This document shows, piece after piece, positions 1-8,525 of a DNA stretch of 45,672 nt. The notes under the pieces are model-generated. The model was given only the letters and a program-made list of their open reading frames with translations, made no database searches and had not been told where the DNA came from. The number at the start of each line of letters is the position of its first letter. Position 1 is the stretch's first letter. Location of the stretch: positions 1-45,672 of the forward strand of contig JAQXRG010000138.1 of NCBI GenBank assembly GCA_029218405.1, given 5' to 3'. Both the position numbers and the translations under genes were made by a program. The DNA is from Bacteroidales bacterium. Lineage in GTDB: Bacteria; Bacteroidota; Bacteroidia; Bacteroidales; Bacteroidaceae.

Positions 1-546
1 TATTCACCTATTCATTCACTGTCGGTGTTGATAAAGTACAACTATACCAACAAGGCGAAAAACTTCACGGAGGCCGGTAGAGAGAAGCAGGTGCTGCCGT
101 TAGTGCGTCAGCGGCTGCAGGGCCAGTTGCTGTACACACCTTGTGAACAGCTTCAGTTGAAAACGGTGGGGGAATACGTGCGTTCGGGATTTCTGGCGCA
201 CGAGGCGGCGAAGGGGATGCTGGCAGGCGCCCAGCTCCGTTGGGGCGGCGAGGAGGATCCGTGGAAGGTGTCGCTGAGCGGAGCATGGTTCAAGACCGAC
301 AATTACGATGCGAGGGTCTATTTCTATGAACCGAACGTGCTGTACGCCTATACGCTCTCTTCGTATTATGGCCGGGGAGTCCGCTGGGCGGTGAACGGGC
401 AGTACACCTGGAAGAAACGGTGGACCGTGCAGGCCAAGTACGGCCATACCTGGTATGCCGACCGCGACCGTATCGGGTCAGGTCCCGAAGAAATACAAGG
501 AAGCCAGAAGTCCGACCTGACAATTCAGGTGCGCTGGAAGTGGTGA
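1..546 (+). CDS. C-terminal part of an outer-membrane beta-barrel-like protein (partial at left edge)
   Basis: The reading frame is open to the left edge, so the true start lies outside the window and only about 181 C-terminal residues are present. The visible part alternates polar and aromatic residues in strand-like stretches (QLKTVGEYV, AGAQLRWGG, VSLSGAWFKT, RGVRWAVNGQYTW) and ends in an aromatic residue after a strand (TIQVRWKW), the usual signature of a beta-barrel that inserts in the outer membrane. Some Bacteroidales helix-hairpin-helix proteins carry a similar C-terminal barrel, but no such domain can be seen here, so that identity is only a guess. A GTG at 25 is internal, not a credible start. 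Confidence 0.6.
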   Translation, partial: YSPIHSLSVLIKYNYTNKAKNFTEAGREKQVLPLVRQRLQGQLLYTPCEQLQLKTVGEYVRSGFLAHEAAKGMLAGAQLRWGGEEDPWKVSLSGAWFKTDNYDARVYFYEPNVLYAYTLSSYYGRGVRWAVNGQYTWKKRWTVQAKYGHTWYADRDRIGSGPEEIQGSQKSDLTIQVRWKW

Positions 547-563
547 ATGTGGGAGAATAATCG

Positions 564-571
564 TATCTTTG
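564..571 (+). promoter_or_regulatory. Bacteroidota -7 element upstream of the radical SAM gene
   Basis: TATCTTTG matches the TAnnTTTG -7 consensus and sits 40 bp before the ATG at 612. No clear -33 TTG is present at the usual spacing. Confidence 0.5.
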
Positions 572-611
572 CCGTCTGTAAACAACTGTTGTTAATAAAA
601 AGAAAGCGCTT

Positions 612-1391
612 ATGTCAACCGTCATTTATCCGTCTCCCATCTTTGGCCCGGTCCACAGCCGGCGGTTGGGAGTCTCGTTAGGCATCAACCTGCTTCCTGC
701 CGATGGGAAGCATTGTTCGTTCGACTGCATCTATTGTGAATGCGGCTATAACAAAGATCATCGTCCGCACCGGAGACTGCCTTCGCGCGAGGAAGTGCGC
801 GAGGCCCTGGAAGCCCGCCTGCAGGATATGCAGACCAATGGCCCGACCCCCGACGTGTTCACCTTTGCCGGGAACGGCGAGCCGACCGCCCATCCGCAGT
901 TTGCCGCCATTATGGACGATACGCTGGAGCTCCGTGACCGTTATTTCCCGCACGTGAAGGTGAGCGTGCTGAGCAACGCCACGTTCATCCACCGTCCCGA
1001 TGTGTTCGCCGCCTTGTGCAAGGTGGACAACAACATCCTGAAACTGGATACGGTCGATGCGGCGTACATCCGTCGGGTGGACCGCCCCACGGGCAGCTAC
1101 GAGGTGGACCGCATTGTGGAAGGGATGAAAGCGTTTCAAGGCCGGCTCATCATCCAGACCATGTTCCTGAAAGGGACGACCGATGAGGGAGTGGAGGTGG
1201 ACAATACGTCCGATGCCTACGTGTTGCCGTGGCTCAAGGCCGTGAAGGAAATCGGTCCTCGGCAGGTGATGATCTATACCATCGACCGGGAGACCCCCGA
1301 CCAGTCGCTCCAGAAAGCCACGCATGAAGAGCTGGACCGTATCGTGGCATTGCTGCGGGCGGAAGGCTTGCAGGCCAGTGCCTCGTATTGA
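612..1391 (+). CDS. Radical SAM protein (COG0731/TYW1-like)
   Basis: 259 residues. The cluster motif CSFDCIYC (CX3CX2C) at about residues 35-42 binds the 4Fe-4S cluster that cleaves S-adenosylmethionine; it is followed by FAGNGEPT, the GGEP-like SAM-contacting motif. The opening FGPVHSRRLGVSLGINLLP is characteristic of a small radical SAM family common in anaerobes and related to the wyosine-synthesis enzyme TYW1 (COG0731). The substrate is unknown, so no symbol is given. It stands alone, with its own -7 element and a convergent tRNA downstream. Length and motif order look complete. Confidence 0.85.
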   Translation: MSTVIYPSPIFGPVHSRRLGVSLGINLLPADGKHCSFDCIYCECGYNKDHRPHRRLPSREEVREALEARLQDMQTNGPTPDVFTFAGNGEPTAHPQFAAIMDDTLELRDRYFPHVKVSVLSNATFIHRPDVFAALCKVDNNILKLDTVDAAYIRRVDRPTGSYEVDRIVEGMKAFQGRLIIQTMFLKGTTDEGVEVDNTSDAYVLPWLKAVKEIGPRQVMIYTIDRETPDQSLQKATHEELDRIVALLRAEGLQASASY

Positions 1392-1398
1392 AAAACAA

Positions 1399-1427
1399 GA
1401 CGGACGAAGACAATGTCTTCGTCCGTC
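1399..1427 (-). terminator. Terminator of tRNA-Gln
   Basis: Perfect 13-bp hairpin (arms 1399-1411 and 1415-1427, 3-nt loop). Only on the minus strand is it followed by a T-rich tract (TTGTTTTT), so it most likely ends the tRNA-Gln transcript; the same hairpin also lies just after the radical SAM stop codon. Confidence 0.75.
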
Positions 1428-1433
1428 GGAAGG

Positions 1434-1504
1434 TTGGACTACCAAGATTCGAACTTGGACAAACAGAACCAAAACCTGTTGTGCTACCATTACACCATAG
1501 TCCA
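1434..1504 (-). tRNA. tRNA-Gln (TTG anticodon)
   Basis: Folds as a cloverleaf on the minus strand: 7-bp acceptor TGGACTA/TAGTCCA, D-stem GTGT/GCAC, anticodon stem ACAGG/TCTGT around loop TTTTGGT (anticodon TTG, read in the tRNA as UUG), T-arm CCAAG-TTCGAAT-CTTGG, discriminator A at 1434. The 3' CCA is not encoded. It reads codon CAA. Confidence 0.95.
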
Positions 1505-1536
1505 ATACCCAATTGTGCTTTCCTCGGAAAGCGGTG

Positions 1537-1544
1537 CAAAGATA
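1537..1544 (-). promoter_or_regulatory. Promoter -7 element of tRNA-Gln
   Basis: TATCTTTG on the minus strand, about 33 bp upstream of the tRNA 5' end, with a TTTG about 20 bp further upstream as a -33 element. Confidence 0.65.
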
Positions 1545-1586
1545 CGCTTTTTTCCTGATTGCTTCCAAATTTTTCACTGATTTTTT

Positions 1587-1616
1587 TTGCCGGATATCGG
1601 GTTTGCCGTATCTTTG
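1587..1616 (+). promoter_or_regulatory. Promoter of the Tricorn-type protease gene
   Basis: TTG at 1587-1589 and TATCTTTG at 1609-1616, separated by 19 bp, match the Bacteroidota -33/-7 consensus. The start codon follows at 1644. Confidence 0.75.
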
Positions 1617-1643
1617 GCGACAAACTTCACTATTAGGAAACAG

Positions 1644-4600
1644 ATGAAAAAGACACTTGTCAGCTGGGTCATGGGCATGGTTGCCTGGACCGGCGTTCAT
1701 GCGGCCGTCACCCCGTTGTGGATGCGTGACGTGCAAATCTCTCCCGACGGAAGCCAGATTGCCTTCTGTTACAAGGGAGATATCTATAAGGTAAATGCAA
1801 AAGGTGGGGAAGCTGTCCGGCTGACCACGCAAGATTCCTACGAGGCCTCGCCCGTATGGTCGCCCGACGGGCAGCGCATCGCGTTCGCCAGCGACCGTTT
1901 CGGAAGCATGGACCTTTTCGTGATGTCTGCTGACGGGGGGACACCCGTCCGGCTGACCACGGTGTCCGGCAACGAGACTCCCTCTGCCTTCACACCGGAC
2001 GGAAAGTACGTGCTGTTCTCTGCCAATCTGCAGGACCCTGCCGAGAGCGCGCTCTTCCCGGCCTCCTGCCTGCCGGAACTCTACCGGGTGCCTGCCGGGG
2101 GAGGACGCATCGAGCAAGTGTTGGGCACACCGGCGGAGATGGTCTGCTATGCACCCTCCGGCAGCTTCTTCCTGTACCAGGACAAGAAAGGGATGGAAGA
2201 CGAGTGGCGCAAGCACCACACCTCGTCCGTGACCCGTGACATCTGGCAGTACGACGCGCAGACCGGCCGGCATACTAACCTGACCCGTCGGGCAGGGGAG
2301 GACCGCAACCCGGTGCTGTCGCCCGACGGTAAGTCCGTGTACTTCCTCAGCGAGCGCGACAATGGCTCGTTCAACGTCTATACATTCCCCATGGACCAGC
2401 CCCAGCAGGTGAAGGCCGTCACTCGTTTCACCACCCATCCGGTACGGTTCTTGTCCATGAGTACCCAGGGAACACTCTGCTATACGTACGATGGCGAAAT
2501 CTATACCCAGCGTCCCGACGGACAGCCCGCCAAGCTGGCGGTCAGCCTGACCCGGGATGACCTGGCACAGCCCACGGCCTTCTCCTTCACGAAGGGCGCT
2601 ACGGAAGCGGTGCCTTCGCCCGACGGCAAACAAGTGGCGTTCATCGTGCGGGGAGACGTGTTTGTCACCTCGGTGGAGTATGCCACCACCAAGCAGGTCA
2701 CTCGTACGCCCGTCACAGAGAAGGACCTGACGTTCTGCAGTGACAACCGCACGTTGGCGTATGCCAGCCAGCGGGAGGGGAAATGGCGGCTTTATACGGC
2801 TACCATCGTCCGGAAGGAGGATCCGAACTTCGCCAACGCCACGCTGATTGACGAACGTCCTTTGCTGCCCGGCCATCCGTACGACTGCTTCTGTCCGCAG
2901 TTCTCGCCCGACGGCAAGCAGCTGGCCTTCATTGAGGACCGTGGCCGGCTGATGGTACTGGATTTGCAGACCCAGGCTGTGCGCCAGGTGACCGACGGCA
3001 GTACGTGGTACAGCCGTGCGGGAGGCTTCGATTACAGCTGGTCGCCCGACGGCAAGTGGTTCACCTTAGCGTTCATCGGCAACAAGCACGACCCGTACTC
3101 CGACATCGGCCTGGTGGCCGCCGACGGACAGTCGCCCATCGTGAACCTGACCAACAGCGGCTACACCAGCAGCTCTCCCCGTTGGGTGATGAAGGGCAAT
3201 GCCATCCTGTTCAGCTCCGAACGCTACGGGATGCGCAACCATGCCTCGTGGGGGTCCATGGAGGATGCCTTCCTCGTGTTCCTCAACCAGGATGCCTACG
3301 ACAAGTACCGCCTGTCGAAAGAAGACTATGAACTGCAGAAAGAACTCGAAAAAGAACAGAAGAAGGCCGTAGAAGCCAAGGATGCCAAGAAGACGAAGGA
3401 CGGCGCGAAAAAGAAAGAGGCGGACGGTGAGCAGGAGAAAGCCGTGGAGCGCATCGTGGTGGAGACCGAGGGCATCTGTGACCGCATTGTCCGCCTGACG
3501 CCCAACTCTTCGGACCTCGGCGACTGCTATGTGACCGACGACGGAGAGACCCTGTATTACCTGTCTGCTTTCGAGGGAGGCTATGACCTGTGGAAGAAGG
3601 ACCTGCGCAAGGGCGACACGAAACTGTTGCACAAGCTGGATGCGGGCCGTCTGTCCCTGTCGGCCGACGCCAAGGGCAAGCAGCTCTTCCTCTTGGGCGG
3701 CAGCAAGATGCAGAAGATGGAGATGGGAGCAGACAAGCTGGCCGCCATTACCTATAACGCCCAGATGCAGATGGACCTGGCCCAGGAGCGGGCCGCGCTT
3801 TTCGAGCACGTCTATCAGGAAGAGGGCGCCCGCTTCTACAACCTCAACATGCACGGTGTGGACTGGGATGCCATGAGTGCCGCCTACCGCAAGTTTCTGC
3901 CGCACATCAATAACAATTACGATTTTGCCGAACTGTTGAGCGAGTGGTTGGGCGAACTGAACGTGTCGCACACGGGCGGACGTTATTATGCCGACAACAA
4001 GGGAGAAGCGACCGCCGCGCTGGGGCTGTTGTTCGACTGGCAGTACCAGGGTGACGGTCTCCGTGTCGCTGAGGTCATCGAGAAAGGTCCCTTCGACCAC
4101 CACAACACCCGTGTCGGGAAAGGGGTCATCCTCGAAAAGATTGACGGGACTCCGTTGCAGGCAGGCACTGATTACATCCCGTTGCTGAACGGAAAGGCCG
4201 GCCGCAAGCTCCTGGTTTCACTCTACGATTCACAGACCGGCCAACATTGGGATGAAGTGGTGAAGCCCATCAGTACCGGCGCGCAGAACAGCCTGCTCTA
4301 CAAGCGTTGGGTGAAGCAGCGCGAGGCCGATGTGGAACGCTGGTCGGGCGGACGGCTGGGCTATGTGCACATCCAGTCGATGAGCGACGCCAGCTTCCGC
4401 GATGTCTATTCCGCGATTCTGGGTAAGTACAACCACTGCGACGGCATTGTCATCGACACCCGTTTCAACGGGGGAGGCCGTCTGCACGAGGACATCGAAA
4501 TCCTGTTCAGCGGCCAGAAGTACCTGACGCAGGTGGTCCGTGGCCACGAGGCCTGCGACATGCCGAGCCGCCGCTGGAACAAGCCCTCCATCATGGTGCA

Positions 4601-4910
4601 GTGCGAGGCCAACTACTCGAACGCGCACGGCACTCCGTGGGTCTATCACTTCAAGCAGATGGGCAAGTTGGTGGGTGCTCCCGTTCCCGGTACCATGACC
4701 ACCGTGAACTGGGTACGCATGCAGGACAGCTCGCTGGTGTTCGGCATTCCCGTCACCGGGTACCGTCGTGCCGATGGCGGTTACCTGGAGAATTCGCAGC
4801 TTGATCCGGACATCTATGTGCTGAACGCTCCCGAAACGGTGGTGAAAGGCGAAGACACGCAGTTGCGGACAGCTGTCGAGACCCTCTTGAAGGACCTCGG
4901 CACGAAGTGA
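1644..4910 (+). CDS. Periplasmic Tricorn-type S41 protease
   Basis: 1088 residues. The ATG at 1644 is chosen over an upstream in-frame start (1587) because it opens a signal peptide (MKKTLVSWVMGMVAWTGVHA) and lies after the promoter. Domains in order: beta-propeller repeats of PD40/WD40 type with recurring 'SPDG' motifs (about residues 25-530), a Lys/Glu-rich linker (about 560-605), a short second propeller section, a PDZ-like segment (about 780-870), and the S41 core. The catalytic set of archaeal Tricorn (Ser745, His746, Ser965, Glu1023) has clear counterparts: S775-H776 in VSHTGG, S992 in YSNAHG, and E1049 in YLEN. It probably degrades peptides in the periplasm. It is monocistronic with its own promoter. 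Confidence 0.9.
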   Translation: MKKTLVSWVMGMVAWTGVHAAVTPLWMRDVQISPDGSQIAFCYKGDIYKVNAKGGEAVRLTTQDSYEASPVWSPDGQRIAFASDRFGSMDLFVMSADGGTPVRLTTVSGNETPSAFTPDGKYVLFSANLQDPAESALFPASCLPELYRVPAGGGRIEQVLGTPAEMVCYAPSGSFFLYQDKKGMEDEWRKHHTSSVTRDIWQYDAQTGRHTNLTRRAGEDRNPVLSPDGKSVYFLSERDNGSFNVYTFPMDQPQQVKAVTRFTTHPVRFLSMSTQGTLCYTYDGEIYTQRPDGQPAKLAVSLTRDDLAQPTAFSFTKGATEAVPSPDGKQVAFIVRGDVFVTSVEYATTKQVTRTPVTEKDLTFCSDNRTLAYASQREGKWRLYTATIVRKEDPNFANATLIDERPLLPGHPYDCFCPQFSPDGKQLAFIEDRGRLMVLDLQTQAVRQVTDGSTWYSRAGGFDYSWSPDGKWFTLAFIGNKHDPYSDIGLVAADGQSPIVNLTNSGYTSSSPRWVMKGNAILFSSERYGMRNHASWGSMEDAFLVFLNQDAYDKYRLSKEDYELQKELEKEQKKAVEAKDAKKTKDGAKKKEADGEQEKAVERIVVETEGICDRIVRLTPNSSDLGDCYVTDDGETLYYLSAFEGGYDLWKKDLRKGDTKLLHKLDAGRLSLSADAKGKQLFLLGGSKMQKMEMGADKLAAITYNAQMQMDLAQERAALFEHVYQEEGARFYNLNMHGVDWDAMSAAYRKFLPHINNNYDFAELLSEWLGELNVSHTGGRYYADNKGEATAALGLLFDWQYQGDGLRVAEVIEKGPFDHHNTRVGKGVILEKIDGTPLQAGTDYIPLLNGKAGRKLLVSLYDSQTGQHWDEVVKPISTGAQNSLLYKRWVKQREADVERWSGGRLGYVHIQSMSDASFRDVYSAILGKYNHCDGIVIDTRFNGGGRLHEDIEILFSGQKYLTQVVRGHEACDMPSRRWNKPSIMVQCEANYSNAHGTPWVYHFKQMGKLVGAPVPGTMTTVNWVRMQDSSLVFGIPVTGYRRADGGYLENSQLDPDIYVLNAPETVVKGEDTQLRTAVETLLKDLGTK

Positions 4911-4923
4911 CGAAACGATGAGG

Positions 4924-4972
4924 CAAGGAGGCCCCTGGCCACGGTGTATGTACACTGTGGCCAGGGGCCTTG
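4924..4972 (+). terminator. Strong hairpin after the protease gene
   Basis: GC-rich stem (GGCCCCTGGCCAC pairing with GTGGCCAGGGGCC, plus an inner GTGTA/TACAC) beginning 14 bp after the stop codon. No T-run follows directly, so termination is likely but the element is not a textbook intrinsic terminator. Confidence 0.6.
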
Positions 4973-5048
4973 CTGTGTTCCTTTGCTGGAGGCAGGTAGA
5001 GGAAACCTATTATAATAAGGTATCAAGAAGCGGGGACGGTTCGGACTA

Positions 5049-5269
5049 CGTCCTAAAGGAACTTAGGACACTTTTAATCGTACTTTGCTACTTTTGGGGC
5101 TCTTATAGTAAGAAAGCAGGTATTTTTGGACACTTTCCCTGTTTTTTTTATAATTGAAAGAAAAAAAATGGCAAAAATCGTTTCACGAATCCATTAAATA
5201 TATAAATTTGCAGTGATAAGTGACTAATACTATTAAAAAACGTCCTAAGTTCCTTTAGAACTTATGACC
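5049..5269. promoter_or_regulatory. Candidate invertible promoter segment upstream of susC-like gene
   Basis: Two sites share GTCCTAAGTTCCTTTAG in opposite orientation: minus strand at 5053-5069 and plus strand at 5242-5258 (17 of 17 identical), enclosing about 172 bp. Each continues into a partly matching right arm (GAACTTATGAC in the right site, a weaker GGACGTAGTCC in the left), giving about 11-bp arms around a short core, as expected for tyrosine-recombinase crossover sites. The only TAnnTTTG promoter between them (5203-5210) points to the downstream SusC gene, so the present orientation would be ON. No matching promoter is seen on the opposite strand of the segment. The rest of the 374-bp gap is AT-rich and has no gene. 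That inversion occurs is inference. Confidence 0.7.
5203..5210 (+). promoter_or_regulatory. -7 element of the SusC/SusD operon
   Basis: TAAATTTG fits TAnnTTTG and lies 75 bp before the SusC start, inside the inverted-repeat segment. The -33 position is weak (TTTC near 5181-5184). Confidence 0.65.
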
Positions 5270-5284
5270 TTAAACTAAAACAGT

Positions 5285-8200
5285 ATGCTAAAAAAATCAA
5301 GACCAGTAGGAGCCTTTTTGCTGCTTTTGTCAGCAATGGCTGCGGGCAATGCTTACGCAGCATCGCCAATTCCGGTTGCAGGGGCCATGATTGCCCAGCA
5401 GAACGGAACTTGTACGGGTGTGGTAAAGGATGCGGCCGGTGAGACCATCATCGGTGCTTCGGTGGTTGTCAAAGGCACCACAAACGGTACAATCACAGGA
5501 CTGGATGGAGACTTCAGCTTGTCGAATGTCAAGAAAGGAAGCGTCATCCAGATCTCATTCGTAGGTTATCTCACACAGGAAGTGACGTGGAACGGACAAC
5601 CGCTGACCGTTACCCTGAAAGACGACACCCAGACGCTGGAGGAAGTCGTGGTAGTGGGTTACGGCGTTCAGAAGAAAGTCAATGTGACCGGTGCGGTCAG
5701 CATGGTAGGAGAGGAGACACTGAAAGCCCGTCCGGTAGCCAACGTCAGCCAGGCCCTTCAAGGTGCGGTACCCGGATTGAACCTGAGCGTCAACTCGAAC
5801 GGTGGTATGTTGGACAACACCATGAATATCAACATCCGTGGTACAGGCTCCATCAATGGCTCGGATAACCCACTCATCCTGATTGATGGCATTGAAGGCG
5901 ACTTGAACACCTTGAACCCCAATGACATCGAGAGCGTGTCTGTGCTGAAGGACGCTGCTTCCGCCTCCATTTACGGTTCGCGTGCCGCATTCGGTGTCAT
6001 CTTGATTACGACCAAGAGCGGTAAGGAAGGAAAGGTCAAGGTCTCCTATACGGGCGAGGTACGTTTCTCTACCGCTACCCAGTTGCCTGACATGGTGAAC
6101 TCCCTCCAGTTTGCCGAATACTGGAACACGGCTTCCAAGAACTCCGGCGGTTCCAACCAATTCTCCGATGAGACCATGGAGAAAATGAAGAATTTCTTCG
6201 AGGGCAAGTACACCGACCCTACCAAGGAGGAATACTACGGAGCTTCGCATTCCGGCAACAACTGGAACAACTACACCGGCTCTTTTGCCAATACCAACTG
6301 GTTCGACGAGTTCTACAAGAAGAACGTTCCCTCTACCCAGCACAACCTGAGCATCAGTGGCGGTACGGAGAAAATCAACTATATGGTCAGCGGCAGCTTC
6401 CTCATCAATAACGGTTTGATGCGTCATGGCCATGACGAGCTGGACCGTTACAACATGACTTCCAAAATCAGCGGAAAGCTGGCCGACTGGGCACGTTTCG
6501 AATATTCTACCCGTTGGGTACGTCAGGACTACGAGAAGCCGCAGTACCTGTCCGGCCTGTTCTTCCACAATATCGCCCGCCGCTGGCCGACCTGCTATCC
6601 TATCGACCCGAACGGACATTGGGCCGACGGTATGGAAATCGCCGAGCTGGAAGAAGGTGGTATCTACACCAGCGATAAGGATGAGTTCACACAGAAGCTG
6701 CGGTTCACCTTCACCCCCATCAAGGGATGGAACATCACGGCAGAGGGTGCCATGCGTACCTTGAACCAGAAGAGCACGACCAGCGAGATTCCTGTGTACC
6801 ATTACCGGGTGGACGGCAGCATGTACAAGCGCAATTCCGGCTACAGCACGGAGACCTACTACAGCGATGACCGCTACCGCGAGAACTACTATGCCATCAA
6901 CGTGTTCACTGATTATTCCCTTTCTCTCCAGGAGAAGCACAACTTCAAGGCATTGGTCGGCTTGAACTACGAAAAGTTCGAGAACGATGACATGTGGGCC
7001 AGCGGTACCAACCTCACCGTGTCCACCATGCCGTACCTCTCACAGGCACTGTCGAACAAGAAGAACAGCGACTCCTACTATCACCGGGCGGTAGCGGGTT
7101 ACTTCGGCCGTCTCAACTATGACTACGAGGGCAAGTACCTGGCCGAGTTCAACATCCGTTACGACGGTTCGTCCCGTTTCCTTGCCGACAAGCGTTGGGC
7201 TTGGTTCCCCTCCGTCTCCTTGGGTTGGAACATCGCCAAGGAAACCTTCTTTGAGAAATTGGCGAAGGACATCTCTTCCCTGAAGCTGCGTGCGTCATGG
7301 GGACAGTTGGGTAACACCAGCGCCGAGTACAGCAGCTTCTCTCACTGGTATCCCTTCTATCAGCAGCAGGCCATCGGCGCCGCCAACTCCAGTTGGCTGA
7401 TCAATGGCGAGCGCAACAACACGGCCTCCCTGCCGGGTATCATCAACACCCAGCTGACCTGGGAAACCGTAGAGACCTACGACCTTGGTTTTGACTTCAC
7501 GGCACTGAACGGCCGCCTGACCGGTACCTTTGACTGGTACACCCGTACCACGAAAGACATGGTGGGACCGGCACCGGTACTGGGCTCTGTACTGGGTACC
7601 AACTCGCCGAACACCAACAATGTGGACATGCGCACCAACGGTTGGGAATTGGAAATCGGCTGGAAAGACCGTATCGGAAAACTGGGTTACAACGTCAACT
7701 TCAACTTGTCCGACTCGAAGTCGAAAATCTTGAAGTATCCCTACGACGGTGACTTCAACAACCAAAGCTATTCCGGCTATTACAATGGCAAGGAGCTGAA
7801 CGAAATTTGGGGTTACACCACCCATGGCATCGCCAATACTGAGGCCGAGATGAACAGCTGGCTGGAAAAGAACAAGCCCAACTGGGGTTCCAACTGGGGC
7901 GCGGGTGACATCATGTACGCGGACCTGAACGACGACGGCATCGTGAACAGTGGCGCCGGAACGCTGGGCGACCATGGCGACCTGAAGGTCATCGGTAACA
8001 CGACTCCCCGGTACCGTATGGGTATCAAGCTGGGACTGGACTATATGGGCTTCGACTTCTCGGCCTTCTTCCAGGGCGTGCTGAAGCGCGACTGGGCGTT
8101 CGGTTCGGGCGACCCCTATTTCTGGGGCGCTACGGGTAACATGTGGCAGTCCGCCTGCTTTAAGGAACACCTTGACTACTGGAGAGAAGACAACCAGAAC

Positions 8201-8506
8201 GCTTACTACCCGAAACCGTATCTGGCAGGTGGCATCACCAAGAACCAGGCGGTACAGACCCGTTACCTGCAGAGCGCGGCTTATATGCGCATCAAGAACA
8301 TGCAGCTGGGCTATTCCATCCCGACCAGCCTCCTGGGCAAGGCCGGCATCAGCTCCTGCCGTGTCTATGTGTCGGTGGACAACCTGCTCACCATCTCCGG
8401 CATGAGCAATGTGTTCGACCCCGAAGCTATGAGCGGCGGATGGGGTTCCGGTAAGCTGTACCCGCTGCAGAGAACATGGTCCGTGGGCCTGAGTTTGAAT
8501 TTCTAA
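5285..8506 (+). CDS. SusC/RagA-family TonB-dependent outer-membrane transporter
   Basis: 1073 residues, a normal family length. A signal peptide (about residues 1-25) is followed by a carboxypeptidase-regulatory-like domain (about 41-112, GVVKDAAGETIIGASV...), a TonB-box-like segment LEEVVVVGYGVQKK (about 118-131), the plug domain (about 132-245, with the family motif LKDAASASIYGSRAAFGVILITT) and the 22-strand-type barrel ending in LSLNF. Such proteins import oligosaccharides or peptides across the outer membrane using TonB energy, together with a SusD partner that follows 19 bp downstream. No glycoside hydrolase is adjacent, so the substrate cannot be inferred. Expression is probably controlled by the invertible segment directly upstream. 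Confidence 0.95.
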   Translation: MLKKSRPVGAFLLLLSAMAAGNAYAASPIPVAGAMIAQQNGTCTGVVKDAAGETIIGASVVVKGTTNGTITGLDGDFSLSNVKKGSVIQISFVGYLTQEVTWNGQPLTVTLKDDTQTLEEVVVVGYGVQKKVNVTGAVSMVGEETLKARPVANVSQALQGAVPGLNLSVNSNGGMLDNTMNINIRGTGSINGSDNPLILIDGIEGDLNTLNPNDIESVSVLKDAASASIYGSRAAFGVILITTKSGKEGKVKVSYTGEVRFSTATQLPDMVNSLQFAEYWNTASKNSGGSNQFSDETMEKMKNFFEGKYTDPTKEEYYGASHSGNNWNNYTGSFANTNWFDEFYKKNVPSTQHNLSISGGTEKINYMVSGSFLINNGLMRHGHDELDRYNMTSKISGKLADWARFEYSTRWVRQDYEKPQYLSGLFFHNIARRWPTCYPIDPNGHWADGMEIAELEEGGIYTSDKDEFTQKLRFTFTPIKGWNITAEGAMRTLNQKSTTSEIPVYHYRVDGSMYKRNSGYSTETYYSDDRYRENYYAINVFTDYSLSLQEKHNFKALVGLNYEKFENDDMWASGTNLTVSTMPYLSQALSNKKNSDSYYHRAVAGYFGRLNYDYEGKYLAEFNIRYDGSSRFLADKRWAWFPSVSLGWNIAKETFFEKLAKDISSLKLRASWGQLGNTSAEYSSFSHWYPFYQQQAIGAANSSWLINGERNNTASLPGIINTQLTWETVETYDLGFDFTALNGRLTGTFDWYTRTTKDMVGPAPVLGSVLGTNSPNTNNVDMRTNGWELEIGWKDRIGKLGYNVNFNLSDSKSKILKYPYDGDFNNQSYSGYYNGKELNEIWGYTTHGIANTEAEMNSWLEKNKPNWGSNWGAGDIMYADLNDDGIVNSGAGTLGDHGDLKVIGNTTPRYRMGIKLGLDYMGFDFSAFFQGVLKRDWAFGSGDPYFWGATGNMWQSACFKEHLDYWREDNQNAYYPKPYLAGGITKNQAVQTRYLQSAAYMRIKNMQLGYSIPTSLLGKAGISSCRVYVSVDNLLTISGMSNVFDPEAMSGGWGSGKLYPLQRTWSVGLSLNF

Positions 8507-8525
8507 CGCATTAAAGGAAAAAGAT

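Noticed and set aside
678..2876. A 732-codon open frame on the minus strand
   Set aside because: It runs antisense to the radical SAM gene, tRNA-Gln and the protease, has no promoter, no domain, and only exists because GC-rich coding DNA has few stops on the opposite strand.
4918..5157. Small ORF of 79 codons after the protease gene
   Set aside because: It begins inside the terminator hairpin and runs through the inverted-repeat segment; composition is not protein-like and it has no promoter.
5555..6940. A 461-codon minus-strand frame inside the SusC gene
   Set aside because: Antisense shadow of a strongly conserved SusC coding sequence; no recognisable family or start context.
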